A DNA stretch of 52,572 nucleotides from the NCBI GenBank assembly GCA_934190685.1, contig CAKPTK010000001.1, positions 1-52,572 on the forward strand, written 5' to 3'. Origin of the DNA: an uncultured Prevotella sp. (GTDB lineage Bacteria > Bacteroidota > Bacteroidia > Bacteroidales > Bacteroidaceae). The notes below the pieces were generated by a model, which saw only the letters and a program-made list of their open reading frames with translations, had not been told where the DNA came from and ran no database searches. Positions 7,932-16,962 of this stretch are shown here, in pieces. Position numbers and translations under genes: made by a program. The stretch's first letter is position 1. The number at the start of each line of letters is the position of its first letter.

Positions 7932-10835
7932 TTATTTCAACTTGGGTTTCAACTCGTCTGGAGAATCTTTTGTAAACATGTTGACAACTGGGGCTTGTTT
8001 CTCGTAAAAGTCACGGATTGTCTGCAAATCAAGAGTGAGGGCGGGATGGAACTCGGAGTTTGACATATAGTCAAGAATTGACTTGCGCATCTGCCGCGCT
8101 ACAAGGCGATGGCCGAGGTCGGTGCTGATATCCATCGTGGTAATAAGCAATTTGCCTTTCAACACATTTGCCTCGACAACCATTCCCAACTTCCTGCTCA
8201 CATGCCAAGTGTCTATCGGCTGCACGGGCGACTGATAGTCAGCAGGCAGTTCACGAAGATTCATCACCTGTGCCTTGTTCACCAATTCCCACCAATTAAG
8301 ATTTCCCCAATCGTCTGTGGGGAACTCACGGAACATGGGATGATTTTTGTCTATTGTCACACCTGTGGTGTGGGGCGGACGCATCTTAAACCAACTTGTA
8401 TTCCAGAATACCGGCAGATAGGTTTGCTTTACATCACTGCCCAAGGTCACCTTTCCTGCTGCCGTAAGCAACACCTTTCCTCCCCGCTCCAAAGTTTTCT
8501 GAGCTTTGCTGTCGAGGGTGTCCGTGACATAGATATCCTTGGCCTGAGGTAGCACTACATTGGATGGATAGACCCAAAAGTCCCACGAATTGCTGATAGG
8601 GTATCCGTAGTCCTTGTCCACCATGGTTGTAGAGACGGTGAGGGTGAGTTTCATGGGATTGCCGATTGTGTCGAGTGGCATCGTGACGTTGCCCAAAGGT
8701 ATATTCTTGTCCACAGGGATGTCTTTCAAAGAAAGATTTCCTTCTGCATACACATGATTCTGTTCATCACTTATCGTATAAATAGTTCGTGCTTGTGACA
8801 ACGATTTTTTATAGGCATTATACATTTCTATATCCACCGAAAATTTCTCGTTGTTGGCATAGACAAACTTCGGGAAACGTGCCAAGGGAACAATCGGAGC
8901 ACAGAACTGCCGCCAATCACGAGATGTGCAATAGCCCTTCTCCCGCCAAAAGACATTGAGCACACCCACCAAAGCCGTACCCTGTCCGCTATAATCGTTA
9001 ATTCCCAAAAGTTGGAATCCTGCATAATCCTTGGTACGTAGGTTGCGTTCCACCTCATATTTATAGGCAAGAGTTTGCAGTTTGCCGCTGGCATGAAGAA
9101 ATTTCTTGGCTTGCCCCGCCATACCATTGTCACGCAACAAGTCGGCAAAGATATCGAAATTGCCGGGTTTATAAACTCCGGTGTATTGGGGACGCTCATC
9201 CAAATCGGGGAAAGCGCACCATTGTCCTTGCTCATGACTGATATAGGGTTCATGGATCTGGAAGGTGATAGGCTTTTTGCCTTTTTGAACAAACTGCTCA
9301 ATAGCTGACTGATAGTTGTCTATCGACTGCGGGGCACGATCGCCCCAATCGAGTCCACGCGCTCCGCCCTTCACGTGATATTCGCTTTTCGGGTCAAATG
9401 CCCAACCTCCACCGACAGAAGCTCCGCAATAGAGTCGGCGGTCATCGCCCGTATGTTTCCAATAGTCCACAAAGTCTCCAACCCATTTCACCCAGTCACC
9501 GGCAGGTTCGTTTCCGGCGGCAAGCATACAAAATGACGGATGGTTGCCATATTTTTCCACCATGCGTTGCGTCTCTTCCAACAGATAGCGGTCGATGGTC
9601 ATGCCTCTGCCGAGCTTCACACCATGGTTGGGCCATGACGGTCCTTCGGGTTGCAAGTAGAACCCTACTTGGTCAGCGGCTTCAAAGGCGGCCTCTGGCG
9701 GACAATAGGAATGGAAGCGCATCGCATTGAGTCCGTATTCCTTGCACTTCTTGAAGATTCTAATCCACGACGCCGTGTCTGTAGGAGGATAACCTGTCAA
9801 AGGGAAACAGCAGTTGCCCACCGTCCCTCGAATCCAAGTTTTTCTGCCGTTGATATAGATTTGTCTACCTTCTGCGGTAAACTTTCTCATACCAAAATTG
9901 ACATTCGTCCGCTCTCCATCCATCAAGACGGAGAGGGTGTAGACATGAGGATTGAACTCATCCCACAGTTCCACCTTGTCTCCCATGGGCAACAAGACAG
10001 ACAAGGTGTCACCCAAGAACCGCATTCCTTTCAATTTTTCAGCCGCACCACCATTGCTTTTTAGCAGGAAAAACTGCACATCATGGCGCCGTCTTTTATC
10101 CGCCAGGACCATCCTTACCCGAATGCGATTGTTGTCCACATCGGGATACACTTGCAGGTCTTTGATATAGTCCATCGGCTTTGACTGCAGCTCCATCCGT
10201 CCGACCACACCATTCCAGTCACCTTGTGTCTGGTCGGTCACGCTATGGGAATCTTGTCCCACACAGACGTGCTCTATTCCATTATATATCTTTAAGGTTA
10301 TCTCGTTGTCCTTGCCCCAAAGCACATAGGGTGTGATGTCAAACTCATGAGGAACGCTGAGTGAAGAGTCGCGGCCCACTTCCTTGCCATTGACAAAAAC
10401 TGTTGTCTCAATGTGAGGGCGTTCCAAGAAAAGGACAACTCGCCGATGTTTCCAGTCTTTAGGAACAAACACACTGCGTTTATACCAAGCGTTGCCCACA
10501 TAGTGCTTACTTGGCGTCAAGAAGAATGGGAACTTCATCTTCCCCGGCACACGGTATTTCTCCATATAGGGATTGAAATAATAGGAAGAGTCGTAAAGAC
10601 TGCTGACCCATCGGGTGTTGACCGTCACAGCGTCACCCTTACCATTGGTGAGCATAGAGCCGGGTAAATCTACCTGGTCCTCATAAGAAGGGACATCCCC
10701 TTGAGCAAAGTGCCATTTGCCGGCAAGATTAATAATGTGGTTCTGACCTTCAGCCCAAGCTGAGAAAGGATACAACATTCCAATAGCCAACAGGAAAGAA
10801 GCTACAAGGATTGTGGTTTTAGCGTTGTTGTTCAT
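7932..10835 (-). CDS. GH2-type glycoside hydrolase, exported
   Basis: A 967-residue exported glycoside hydrolase of the GH2 superfamily. The start is taken at the ATG giving MNNNAKTTI, because its signal peptide (cleavage near AWA-EGQ, residues 27-29) follows immediately; the reading frame stays open further upstream, but that part runs through the duplicated promoter repeat. The N-terminal jelly-roll (about 35-235; LAGKWHF, YKRSVFVPKDW, VFVNGKEVG) and an Ig-like domain lead to a TIM barrel (about 335-630) with INGRKTWIRG, YGLNAMRFHSYCPPEAAFEAAD and LAAGNEP, where the Glu of NEP is the expected acid/base. IHEPYISHEQGQW could carry the nucleophile. The C-terminal 300 residues form additional beta or amidotransferase-like domains. 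Substrate unknown. The divergent PL9 neighbour suggests a plant cell-wall pectic glycan. Confidence 0.85.
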   Translation of the reverse strand: MNNNAKTTILVASFLLAIGMLYPFSAWAEGQNHIINLAGKWHFAQGDVPSYEDQVDLPGSMLTNGKGDAVTVNTRWVSSLYDSSYYFNPYMEKYRVPGKMKFPFFLTPSKHYVGNAWYKRSVFVPKDWKHRRVVLFLERPHIETTVFVNGKEVGRDSSLSVPHEFDITPYVLWGKDNEITLKIYNGIEHVCVGQDSHSVTDQTQGDWNGVVGRMELQSKPMDYIKDLQVYPDVDNNRIRVRMVLADKRRRHDVQFFLLKSNGGAAEKLKGMRFLGDTLSVLLPMGDKVELWDEFNPHVYTLSVLMDGERTNVNFGMRKFTAEGRQIYINGRKTWIRGTVGNCCFPLTGYPPTDTASWIRIFKKCKEYGLNAMRFHSYCPPEAAFEAADQVGFYLQPEGPSWPNHGVKLGRGMTIDRYLLEETQRMVEKYGNHPSFCMLAAGNEPAGDWVKWVGDFVDYWKHTGDDRRLYCGASVGGGWAFDPKSEYHVKGGARGLDWGDRAPQSIDNYQSAIEQFVQKGKKPITFQIHEPYISHEQGQWCAFPDLDERPQYTGVYKPGNFDIFADLLRDNGMAGQAKKFLHASGKLQTLAYKYEVERNLRTKDYAGFQLLGINDYSGQGTALVGVLNVFWREKGYCTSRDWRQFCAPIVPLARFPKFVYANNEKFSVDIEMYNAYKKSLSQARTIYTISDEQNHVYAEGNLSLKDIPVDKNIPLGNVTMPLDTIGNPMKLTLTVSTTMVDKDYGYPISNSWDFWVYPSNVVLPQAKDIYVTDTLDSKAQKTLERGGKVLLTAAGKVTLGSDVKQTYLPVFWNTSWFKMRPPHTTGVTIDKNHPMFREFPTDDWGNLNWWELVNKAQVMNLRELPADYQSPVQPIDTWHVSRKLGMVVEANVLKGKLLITTMDISTDLGHRLVARQMRKSILDYMSNSEFHPALTLDLQTIRDFYEKQAPVVNMFTKDSPDELKPKLK

Positions 10836-10861
10836 ATAGGATTCATTGTTTACTTTGTAGG

Positions 10862-10893
10862 CAAAGGTAAGGTAAAAAATGAGACAACACAAA
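10862..10893 (-). promoter_or_regulatory. Promoter of the GH2-type hydrolase gene
   Basis: The minus strand reads TTTG (10890-10893), 20 bases, then TACCTTTG (10862-10869), a good -33/-7 pair. The start codon at 10835 lies about 27 bases after the -7 box. Confidence 0.6.
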
Positions 10894-10911
10894 ATTTCCT
10901 GCAATTTAATT

Positions 10912-11013
10912 TCTATTCCGCTTATTTGCACTATCTTTAAATAAGATAGACGGCACTCGGGAATAAAAACAAACAAGATTTGTTTTTCTATTCCACTCAT
11001 TTGCACTATCTTT
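10912..11013. repeat. Direct repeat of a 27-bp segment in the divergent promoter region
   Basis: The segments 10912-10938 and 10987-11013 are 25/27 identical, start points 75 bases apart, in the same orientation. Both contain TTTGCACTATCTTT, that is a TATCTTT -7-like box; only the second copy completes it to TATCTTTG. The repeat therefore duplicates either a promoter or an operator between the GH2 and PL9 genes. Confidence 0.8.
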
Positions 11014-11014
11014 G
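10979..11014 (+). promoter_or_regulatory. Promoter of the PL9-type lyase gene
   Basis: TTTG at 10979-10982 and the consensus -7 box TATCTTTG at 11007-11014, with a rather long spacer of 24 bases. Transcription would begin near 11020, which favours the ATG at 11038 over the one at 11029. Confidence 0.55.
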
Positions 11015-11037
11015 CAGACAACAAAACCATGACACCT

Positions 11038-12960
11038 ATGAAAATCTTTTTTTTGTCGGCACTCTTGCTGACTCTCACGCTCGTTACCAATGCCAAGACT
11101 ATCTATGTGGCACCCAACGGCAATGACCAAGCCTCCGGAACCATCCATTCACCACTCGCCACACTGCCTGCCGCCTACAAAATGGTTGAGCCTGGCGACA
11201 CCGTCTATTTCCGTGGCGGCGTCTACAAGGTGGACGACAGCCAAATCATGGAGAACAACGGACACTATGCTTTTGTCTTTGCCCTTGAGAAAGGGGGCAC
11301 CAAGCAAGGACGTACTTGCTTCATGGGCTATCCCGGCGAACGCCCCGTATTCGATTTCTCCGCCTTGCAACTCAATGGGCATACCCGTTTCAGCGCTTTC
11401 TACTTAGGGGCTGACTATCTACACTTGCGCAACTTCGACATTGTCGGGGTTCCTGTCCGAGTAAAAGGACACACGCAATCAGAATGTGTAAGCGCCCGAA
11501 AGGGATCTTACTGTATTGTGGAAAACATCGCCATGCACGATGGTATGGCTATAGGCTACTATCAAACCACAGGGTCGCACAACCTTGTGCTCAACTGTGA
11601 CGCTTATAACAATTATGATGATTATTCTGAAGGATGGTATGGAGGAAATACCGACGGTTTTGGCATCCATGTGGAATCACCTGACTGTGTGGGTAATGTT
11701 ATCCGCAACTGTCGTGCCTGGCGCAACTCCGATGATGGATTCGACCTCATCAGATGTTCCGCTCCCGTGGAAATAGACCACTGTTGGGCTTTCTATAATG
11801 GTTTCCGCTCCACTTCCGACCCCACCGACACAGAAACGTTTGAGCGGGCTGGTGACGGAAACGGCTTCAAAGGTGGCGGATGGGGCATGCGCGCTCATGC
11901 CTACAACTGCCCCACACCTTGCCCTTTACATTATATTCATGACTGCGTGGCTTTTCACAACAAAGCCAATGGATTCTATGCCAACCATCATCTCGGCGGC
12001 AACCGCTGGGAACGAAATGTGTCGGCAGAAAACCTTCGTGACAATTTCAATATGGTCAACCGCAAAGGGAAGTCGGTAAACGAATGCATAGACGTGCCTG
12101 GCTATGGTCACAAACTGACTGGCAATATCTCATGGAATCCCAACAAAGAACATCTATCTAATTGTGACACAAACCTTTGTCAACTGAAAGACAATACATT
12201 CGACCATAATAAAAATAGGGTAGACAGCACTTGGTTTGTCTCCATTAGCCCCAAGGATGTCTTTGCACCAAGGGATATCTATGGCAACCTTCCCGACATT
12301 TCATACCTCCAGCCATGCCCCAGAAAGTTGACAGCACCCTCAGGACTCTCGGCTTCCCTGTTTCATAAATATTGGGAAATAGAGGCGGAAGACGCTGAAA
12401 GCAAAGTGAAATTCCTTGGCGACACATGTGAGATTATCGCTCCTAAAGGGTTGACGCTATGGCGCAAAGATATCATGACAGCGGGTACTGTCATCGAATA
12501 TGACGCCTGTGTGATGAACGACAGGCTGAGTGACATGAATTTCTTTTGGTTGGCAAGCGATCCGAAAGCCAAGAACATTTGGAAAAGAATGAATTGGAGA
12601 AAAGGTGTATTCAATCGCTGTTATACCTTGCAGATGTATTATCTGGGATATGGTGGCAACAGCAACCGCACCACCCGATTCCGCCGCTATACAGGCAACG
12701 AGGATGCTGTGGTCGACAAGAACTTACGTCCAGCCATCCTCAAAGAATACACTGACCCGCAGCATCTTCTCAAACCCGACCATTGGTATCATGTGAAAAT
12801 AATGGGAGAGAAAGGACATGTACGTATCTTTATAGACCATGAGTGCATCATGGATTATAAAGACCCCACTCCTTTGGAAAGCGGATGGTTCGGTTTCCGA
12901 ACCACCCACTCACGGACACGTATCACGAATTTCAAGGCTTACAACCCCTATCAAAATTAA
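11038..12960 (+). CDS. PL9-type pectate lyase with C-terminal DUF6250-like domain, exported
   Basis: A 640-residue exported protein (signal peptide MKIFFLSALL to TNA). The right-handed beta-helix (about 25-430) opens with the TIYVAPNGND motif of parallel beta-helix lyases. PL9 active-site features are visible: NTDGFG, the calcium-binding cluster NSDDGFDL (Asp-Asp-x-x-Asp) and the Lys of GNGFKGGG, which matches the catalytic lysine of Pel9A-type enzymes. PL9 enzymes cleave polygalacturonate or related pectic chains by beta-elimination. The last 190 residues form a concanavalin-like DUF6250-type module (WRKDIM, WYHVKIMGEKGHVRIFID, GWFGFRTTHS). The gene is divergent from the GH2 hydrolase. An alternative ATG lies nine bases upstream in the same frame; the shorter form is chosen for the promoter position and signal peptide. 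Confidence 0.87.
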   Translation: MKIFFLSALLLTLTLVTNAKTIYVAPNGNDQASGTIHSPLATLPAAYKMVEPGDTVYFRGGVYKVDDSQIMENNGHYAFVFALEKGGTKQGRTCFMGYPGERPVFDFSALQLNGHTRFSAFYLGADYLHLRNFDIVGVPVRVKGHTQSECVSARKGSYCIVENIAMHDGMAIGYYQTTGSHNLVLNCDAYNNYDDYSEGWYGGNTDGFGIHVESPDCVGNVIRNCRAWRNSDDGFDLIRCSAPVEIDHCWAFYNGFRSTSDPTDTETFERAGDGNGFKGGGWGMRAHAYNCPTPCPLHYIHDCVAFHNKANGFYANHHLGGNRWERNVSAENLRDNFNMVNRKGKSVNECIDVPGYGHKLTGNISWNPNKEHLSNCDTNLCQLKDNTFDHNKNRVDSTWFVSISPKDVFAPRDIYGNLPDISYLQPCPRKLTAPSGLSASLFHKYWEIEAEDAESKVKFLGDTCEIIAPKGLTLWRKDIMTAGTVIEYDACVMNDRLSDMNFFWLASDPKAKNIWKRMNWRKGVFNRCYTLQMYYLGYGGNSNRTTRFRRYTGNEDAVVDKNLRPAILKEYTDPQHLLKPDHWYHVKIMGEKGHVRIFIDHECIMDYKDPTPLESGWFGFRTTHSRTRITNFKAYNPYQN

Positions 12961-12990
12961 AAAACGGCGCACTTTACAGTGCGTCGTTTT
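12961..12990 (+). terminator. Terminator between convergent PL9 and aldo/keto reductase genes
   Basis: 13-bp arms at 12961-12973 and 12978-12990 follow the PL9 TAA directly and end in TTTT. The single imperfect pair is a G-U wobble in the plus-strand RNA. The TAA of the opposite aldo/keto reductase gene (12974-12976) lies inside the loop, so the hairpin covers the last codons of that gene. Confidence 0.8.
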
Positions 12991-13960
12991 CATTGAAAGG
13001 TATAGCGTCTATACATTTAATGTTCTTGGCAAGTTGTTGGGTGCTGCTCGCTCCCACCAATACGGACGTGACTCCTTGCTGGTGCAGAATCCATGCCAGT
13101 GCCATCTCTGCCAACGTCTCGCCTCTGCCTTCCGCGACACTGTTCATGTGACGGAGTCGCTGCAACAGTTCCGGTGTCAGCACATCGGGCTTCAGGAAAC
13201 GGGCTTTGTTCATACGGGAATCCTCTGGAATACCGTGCAAGTAACGGTCGGTGAGCAATCCCTGTGCCAAAGGCGAGAAAGAGATGAAACCGATGCCATG
13301 GGCATGGCAATAGTCAAGGATTCCTTCTTCCTGTGGAGCACGGTCGAGCAGGTTCAAGCGACCTTGGTAGATGAGCAGTGGCACATCGCGTGCCCTGAGA
13401 TAGTCATCCGCCACTTTCAATGCCTCAAGGGGCCAACGGCTGATGCCCACGTAGAGCGCCTTTCCCTGACGGACAATGTCCACCAATGCCTGCAGCGTTT
13501 CCTCAAGTGGCGTATTGGGGTCATAGCGGTGACTGTAGAAAATATCCACATAGTCGAGGTGCATCCGATGGAGACTCTGGTCAAGGCTTGCCATCAGATA
13601 CTTGCGCGATCCCCAATTGCCATAAGGTCCCTCCCACATGTCATAGCCCGCTTTGGTGGCGATGAACAGTTCATCACGATAGGGATGGAAACTGTCGTCC
13701 ATCAACCGTCCCATGGTCTCTTCTGCCGAGCCGTAGACGGGTCCGTAGTTATTGGCCAAATCGAAATGGGTGATACCGTTGTCAAAAGCGAAGTGGGTAA
13801 TCTCCCGACTCCGTTCGTAAGAATCCACACTTCCGAAGTTGTGCCAAAAACCCAAACTAATCTTCGGGAGCAAAACTCCCGACTGGCCACATCGACGATA
13901 CATCTGCTCACTGCGTCCATAACGGTCTGCGGCAGCTACATAGCGTTGTTTCAGTTCCAT
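12974..13960 (-). CDS. Aldo/keto reductase, YghZ-like
   Basis: A 328-residue cytoplasmic NADPH-dependent oxidoreductase of the aldo/keto reductase superfamily. The catalytic tetrad is visible: Asp67 and Tyr72 in FDLANNYGP, Lys103 in FIATKAG and His144 in FYSHRYDP. The NADP-binding end shows SFSPLAQGLLTDRYL and VLVGASSTQQLAKN. The insertion after Lys103 (YDMWEGPYGNWGSRK) resembles the E. coli YghZ / L-glyceraldehyde 3-phosphate reductase branch. The start follows ispG by four bases, so it is the last gene of the rpoN-purE-ispG operon. The physiological substrate cannot be told from sequence. Confidence 0.9.
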   Translation of the reverse strand: MELKQRYVAAADRYGRSEQMYRRCGQSGVLLPKISLGFWHNFGSVDSYERSREITHFAFDNGITHFDLANNYGPVYGSAEETMGRLMDDSFHPYRDELFIATKAGYDMWEGPYGNWGSRKYLMASLDQSLHRMHLDYVDIFYSHRYDPNTPLEETLQALVDIVRQGKALYVGISRWPLEALKVADDYLRARDVPLLIYQGRLNLLDRAPQEEGILDYCHAHGIGFISFSPLAQGLLTDRYLHGIPEDSRMNKARFLKPDVLTPELLQRLRHMNSVAEGRGETLAEMALAWILHQQGVTSVLVGASSTQQLAKNIKCIDAIPFNENDAL

Positions 13961-13964
13961 ACAG

Positions 13965-15815
13965 TTATGCTTTTTTGTTGTGGTCTGAAGCTATCAGTTG
14001 GAGCAATTTCTCCACTGCCTCTTCCTCGGGGATATTCTTTTCCACACACACTTTCTTGCGATAAAGGGAAATCTTGTGTGGTCCAGCTCCTACATATCCA
14101 TAATCAGCATCCGCCATTTCGCCGGGTCCATTGACAATACATCCCATGATGCCTATCTTGAGACCTTTCATGTCGGCGGTAGCCGCCTTGATGCGGGCAA
14201 TGGTGGAACGGAGGTCGTAGAGAGTGCGTCCACATCCTGGACAACTGATATATTCTGTTTTCGACGTGCGCAGTCGACCAGCCTGAAGGATACCGAAAGC
14301 AGTGTCCTCGATCAACTCGGGAGCTATGTCACCATCGTTCATCAACCACAGTCCATCGGTGAGTCCGTCCATCATCAACGCCCCCATGTCGGCGGCAGCC
14401 TCCAACTGGAAGTCGCCTTTCTCCGCAGCGTTGTGACGATACATCTCACAGAACACCACAGGATTGAACAAGCCGTGACACATCATCTCATGCACAAGAG
14501 CCCGTTGGTCGCCCAGTCGGTTCTGATGCGTGGTCATGCAGACCACCACCACTTCGGGATGATTGCGCAGACAGGCTTGATATTCCTCGGTTGACACGCC
14601 GAACTGAAGCACAAGAAACTTGAGGTCGGTCTTGCACGCACTCATAAACGGCATGGCGGTATGAGGGTAGATGGGGTAAAGGGAGAGTTCGGGATGTGAC
14701 GCCGCCGCTTCCTCATAAGCATTGAAGTCGATGATGTATTTCTGGTGTCGGTCTGTTTGCTCGGGCAACTTGCCACCCACATAAACATAATCGGCCTTCA
14801 AAGGGGCCGTTGTGGGCTTATAGCTGCTCACGACAATAGGGACATTGCTGCCGCCGATGCCTTTTACCGCACGAGTAACACGGCGCTCGGGCTGCAACCA
14901 GTCAAACTTCTCATAGACTTCGCCAGGTATCATCAGATGGCCGGCACGACTCGTCATATAGTCTACCAAATGGCGTGCCACGGGTATCTCCGCCTCCGGC
15001 TCCTCGCTCAATGACACTCGCACGGTGTCACCAATACCATCGGCGAGCAAGGCTCCGATGCCCACGGCACTCTTGATGCGGCCGTCCTCGCCCTCACCTG
15101 CCTCCGTCACACCGAGGTGGAGAGGATAGTTCATGCCTTCCTTTTCCATCTCGCTGACCAACAAACGCATGGAGCGCACCATAACCACGGTGTTGGAGGC
15201 CTTGATGGAGATGACCACATTGTCGAAATGCTCACGCTTGAAAATGCGGAGGAACTCCATACAGCTTTCCACGATACCCTCTGGCGTATCGCCATAGCGG
15301 CTCATGATGCGGTCGGAAAGCGAACCATGGTTCACACCGATACGCACCGCAGTGTGGTTTTCCTTGCAAATGTTGATAAACGGCACCAGCCGTTCTTCTA
15401 TTTTTTTGATTTCCTCGGCATACTCCTCATCGGTGTATTCCAGTTTTTTGAATGTTCTGGCTGGGTCCACATAGTTGCCAGGATTGATGCGCACCTTCTC
15501 GGCATAGAGGGCGGCGACATCCGCCACATGGGGATTGAAGTGGACATCCGCCACCAACGGAGTCATGTATCCATCGGCACGCAAGGCGGCATTGATATTC
15601 TTCAGATTCTCCGCCTCGCGCACACCCTGGGTGGTCAAGCGCACCAATTCGCCACCGGCATCGATAATGCGTTCGGCTTGCGCCACACTACCCTCGGTGT
15701 CTGTGGTCTTGGTTGTGGTCATCGACTGTATGCGCACAGGGTTGGCGCCACCCATTTGGATAGCGCCCACCTGCACCACGCTCGATTCCCTGCGTTGGTA
15801 ATTGAACAGATCCAT
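13965..15815 (-). CDS. ispG: 4-hydroxy-3-methylbut-2-enyl-diphosphate synthase IspG (long form)
   Basis: A 616-residue iron-sulfur enzyme of the MEP isoprenoid pathway that converts methylerythritol cyclodiphosphate to HMBPP. The N-terminal TIM barrel shows GGANPVRIQSMTTTKTTDT, LVADVHFNP, KVRINPGNY and RIGVNHGSLSDR. The C-terminal 4Fe-4S domain has Cys525 and Cys528 (SCPGCGRTL), Cys559 (MGCIVNGPGE) and the conserved Glu of GPGE. The extra 250 residues between barrel and cluster domain (about 280-510) mark the three-domain form found in Bacteroidota and plants, compared with about 370 residues in E. coli. It lies three bases after purE and four bases before the aldo/keto reductase, inside one operon. 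Confidence 0.97.
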   Translation of the reverse strand: MDLFNYQRRESSVVQVGAIQMGGANPVRIQSMTTTKTTDTEGSVAQAERIIDAGGELVRLTTQGVREAENLKNINAALRADGYMTPLVADVHFNPHVADVAALYAEKVRINPGNYVDPARTFKKLEYTDEEYAEEIKKIEERLVPFINICKENHTAVRIGVNHGSLSDRIMSRYGDTPEGIVESCMEFLRIFKREHFDNVVISIKASNTVVMVRSMRLLVSEMEKEGMNYPLHLGVTEAGEGEDGRIKSAVGIGALLADGIGDTVRVSLSEEPEAEIPVARHLVDYMTSRAGHLMIPGEVYEKFDWLQPERRVTRAVKGIGGSNVPIVVSSYKPTTAPLKADYVYVGGKLPEQTDRHQKYIIDFNAYEEAAASHPELSLYPIYPHTAMPFMSACKTDLKFLVLQFGVSTEEYQACLRNHPEVVVVCMTTHQNRLGDQRALVHEMMCHGLFNPVVFCEMYRHNAAEKGDFQLEAAADMGALMMDGLTDGLWLMNDGDIAPELIEDTAFGILQAGRLRTSKTEYISCPGCGRTLYDLRSTIARIKAATADMKGLKIGIMGCIVNGPGEMADADYGYVGAGPHKISLYRKKVCVEKNIPEEEAVEKLLQLIASDHNKKA

Positions 15816-15818
15816 ATA

Positions 15819-16325
15819 TTAATTGGTCTTGAAATCATACTTCACCTCGGCAAGATCGGCATTTGCTTTTTCGATTTTCTTGCCCAAGCCGGCCTTGTAT
15901 TCCTCCATTTTGCGGGCGATGTCCTCATCCGCAAGGGCCATCATCTCGGCGGCGAGAATCGCAGCGTTCATGGCGCCATTGACGCCCACGGTAGCCACAG
16001 GAATGCCCGGTGGCATCTGAATGATGCTGAGCATGGCGTCAAGACCGTCGAGCATGCCTTTGATGGGCACACCGATGACTGGCAGTGTGGTGGAGGCGGC
16101 GATGACACCGGGAAGTGCGGCGGCCATGCCGGCACCGGCGATGATGACACGGATGCCCCGAGCCTTCGCCCCTTTGGCAAACTCTTCCACGGCATCAGGA
16201 GTGCGGTGGGCGGAGAGAGCGTTCACTTCAAATGGTATCTGCATGTCGTTGAGAAACTTGCAGGCCTTTTCCATAACGGGCAGGTCACTGGTCGAGCCCA
16301 TGATAATACTTACTAACGGTTTCAT
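15819..16325 (-). CDS. purE: N5-carboxyaminoimidazole ribonucleotide mutase PurE
   Basis: A 168-residue enzyme of de novo purine synthesis that moves the carboxylate of N5-CAIR to give CAIR. The class I signature is visible: IIMGSTSDLPVMEKA (residues 7-21), SAHRTPD with the active-site His, IAGAGMAAALPGVIA and PVIGVPIKG. No PurK partner is seen in the window. The gene sits between a PAP2-like membrane protein (19-base gap) and ispG (3-base gap), which is an unlinked functional grouping but a tight transcription unit. Confidence 0.97.
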   Translation of the reverse strand: MKPLVSIIMGSTSDLPVMEKACKFLNDMQIPFEVNALSAHRTPDAVEEFAKGAKARGIRVIIAGAGMAAALPGVIAASTTLPVIGVPIKGMLDGLDAMLSIIQMPPGIPVATVGVNGAMNAAILAAEMMALADEDIARKMEEYKAGLGKKIEKANADLAEVKYDFKTN

Positions 16326-16344
16326 GTTTCAGTATGTTTTTGAG

Positions 16345-16962
16345 TTACATTATAGCAATGGTATAGTAGGCGGTGAGCAGTCCTACCCCAAATCCGCCCA
16401 GCACTTGTGAGAGGGTGTGCTGACGCAGAATCATACGGCTCGTGCCGACCATGCCCGCCACGAGCATGACCACACAGAACCACCAAGTGGGGTTGAAAAG
16501 GAATATGCCCGAGAAGGCTATCAGCGCACCCGCCACACCGCCGATGGCGGCTGTATGAGTGGATATTTTCCACCACACATTGATGATGGCACACAGCACT
16601 TGCAAGAACAGGGCCGCCATCAGGATGCTTCCCATGAAGTGGGGGATATGGAATATCTCCATCAAATAGAGACACACGAAATAGCAAAGGATAGAAATGG
16701 AGTAGGGCACCATACGACGCTCCTTGATGCCCAGTTCAATGGGCGACCATCCCTGATAGTGGCGGTAGAGATGGATGAGCATGGTGGGCAGAAGGATGGT
16801 GAACAGGTAGACCATGGATAACACAAATATCTTATACCCAGTGGGCATAAGGCTCAAGTAGCTGAGAAAGAAAAGCACCGCCAACCCCAACAAGGGCAGG
16901 TAAAAGGGGGTGAACAGCATACTCATCACCCGTGCTATCATTATAATTGTCTTGTTGTTCAT
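16345..16962 (-). CDS. PAP2-superfamily-like integral membrane protein
   Basis: A 205-residue protein with about six membrane helices and no cleavable signal. The C-terminal half keeps PAP2 phosphatase signatures: ISTHTAAIGG (the Ser/Thr-x-His motif) and GTSRMILRQHTLSQVLGGF (the SR-x5-H-x3-Q/D motif). KERRMVP around residue 80 may be a degenerate first motif. Substrates of such proteins are lipid phosphates such as undecaprenyl pyrophosphate, but none can be named here. Its ATG overlaps the rpoN stop by four bases (ATGA), so it is translationally coupled to the sigma factor. Confidence 0.75.
   Translation of the reverse strand: MNNKTIIMIARVMSMLFTPFYLPLLGLAVLFFLSYLSLMPTGYKIFVLSMVYLFTILLPTMLIHLYRHYQGWSPIELGIKERRMVPYSISILCYFVCLYLMEIFHIPHFMGSILMAALFLQVLCAIINVWWKISTHTAAIGGVAGALIAFSGIFLFNPTWWFCVVMLVAGMVGTSRMILRQHTLSQVLGGFGVGLLTAYYTIAIM

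Noticed and set aside
10836..11096. N-terminal extension of the GH2-type hydrolase by 87 codons
   Set aside because: The extension runs through the duplicated promoter repeat and two -7 boxes, and an ATG with a proper signal peptide follows.
15117..16316. Long plus-strand open frame (399 codons) opposite ispG and purE
   Set aside because: It is rich in His, Gly, Asp and Val in the pattern of an antisense frame and lies wholly over two certain genes.
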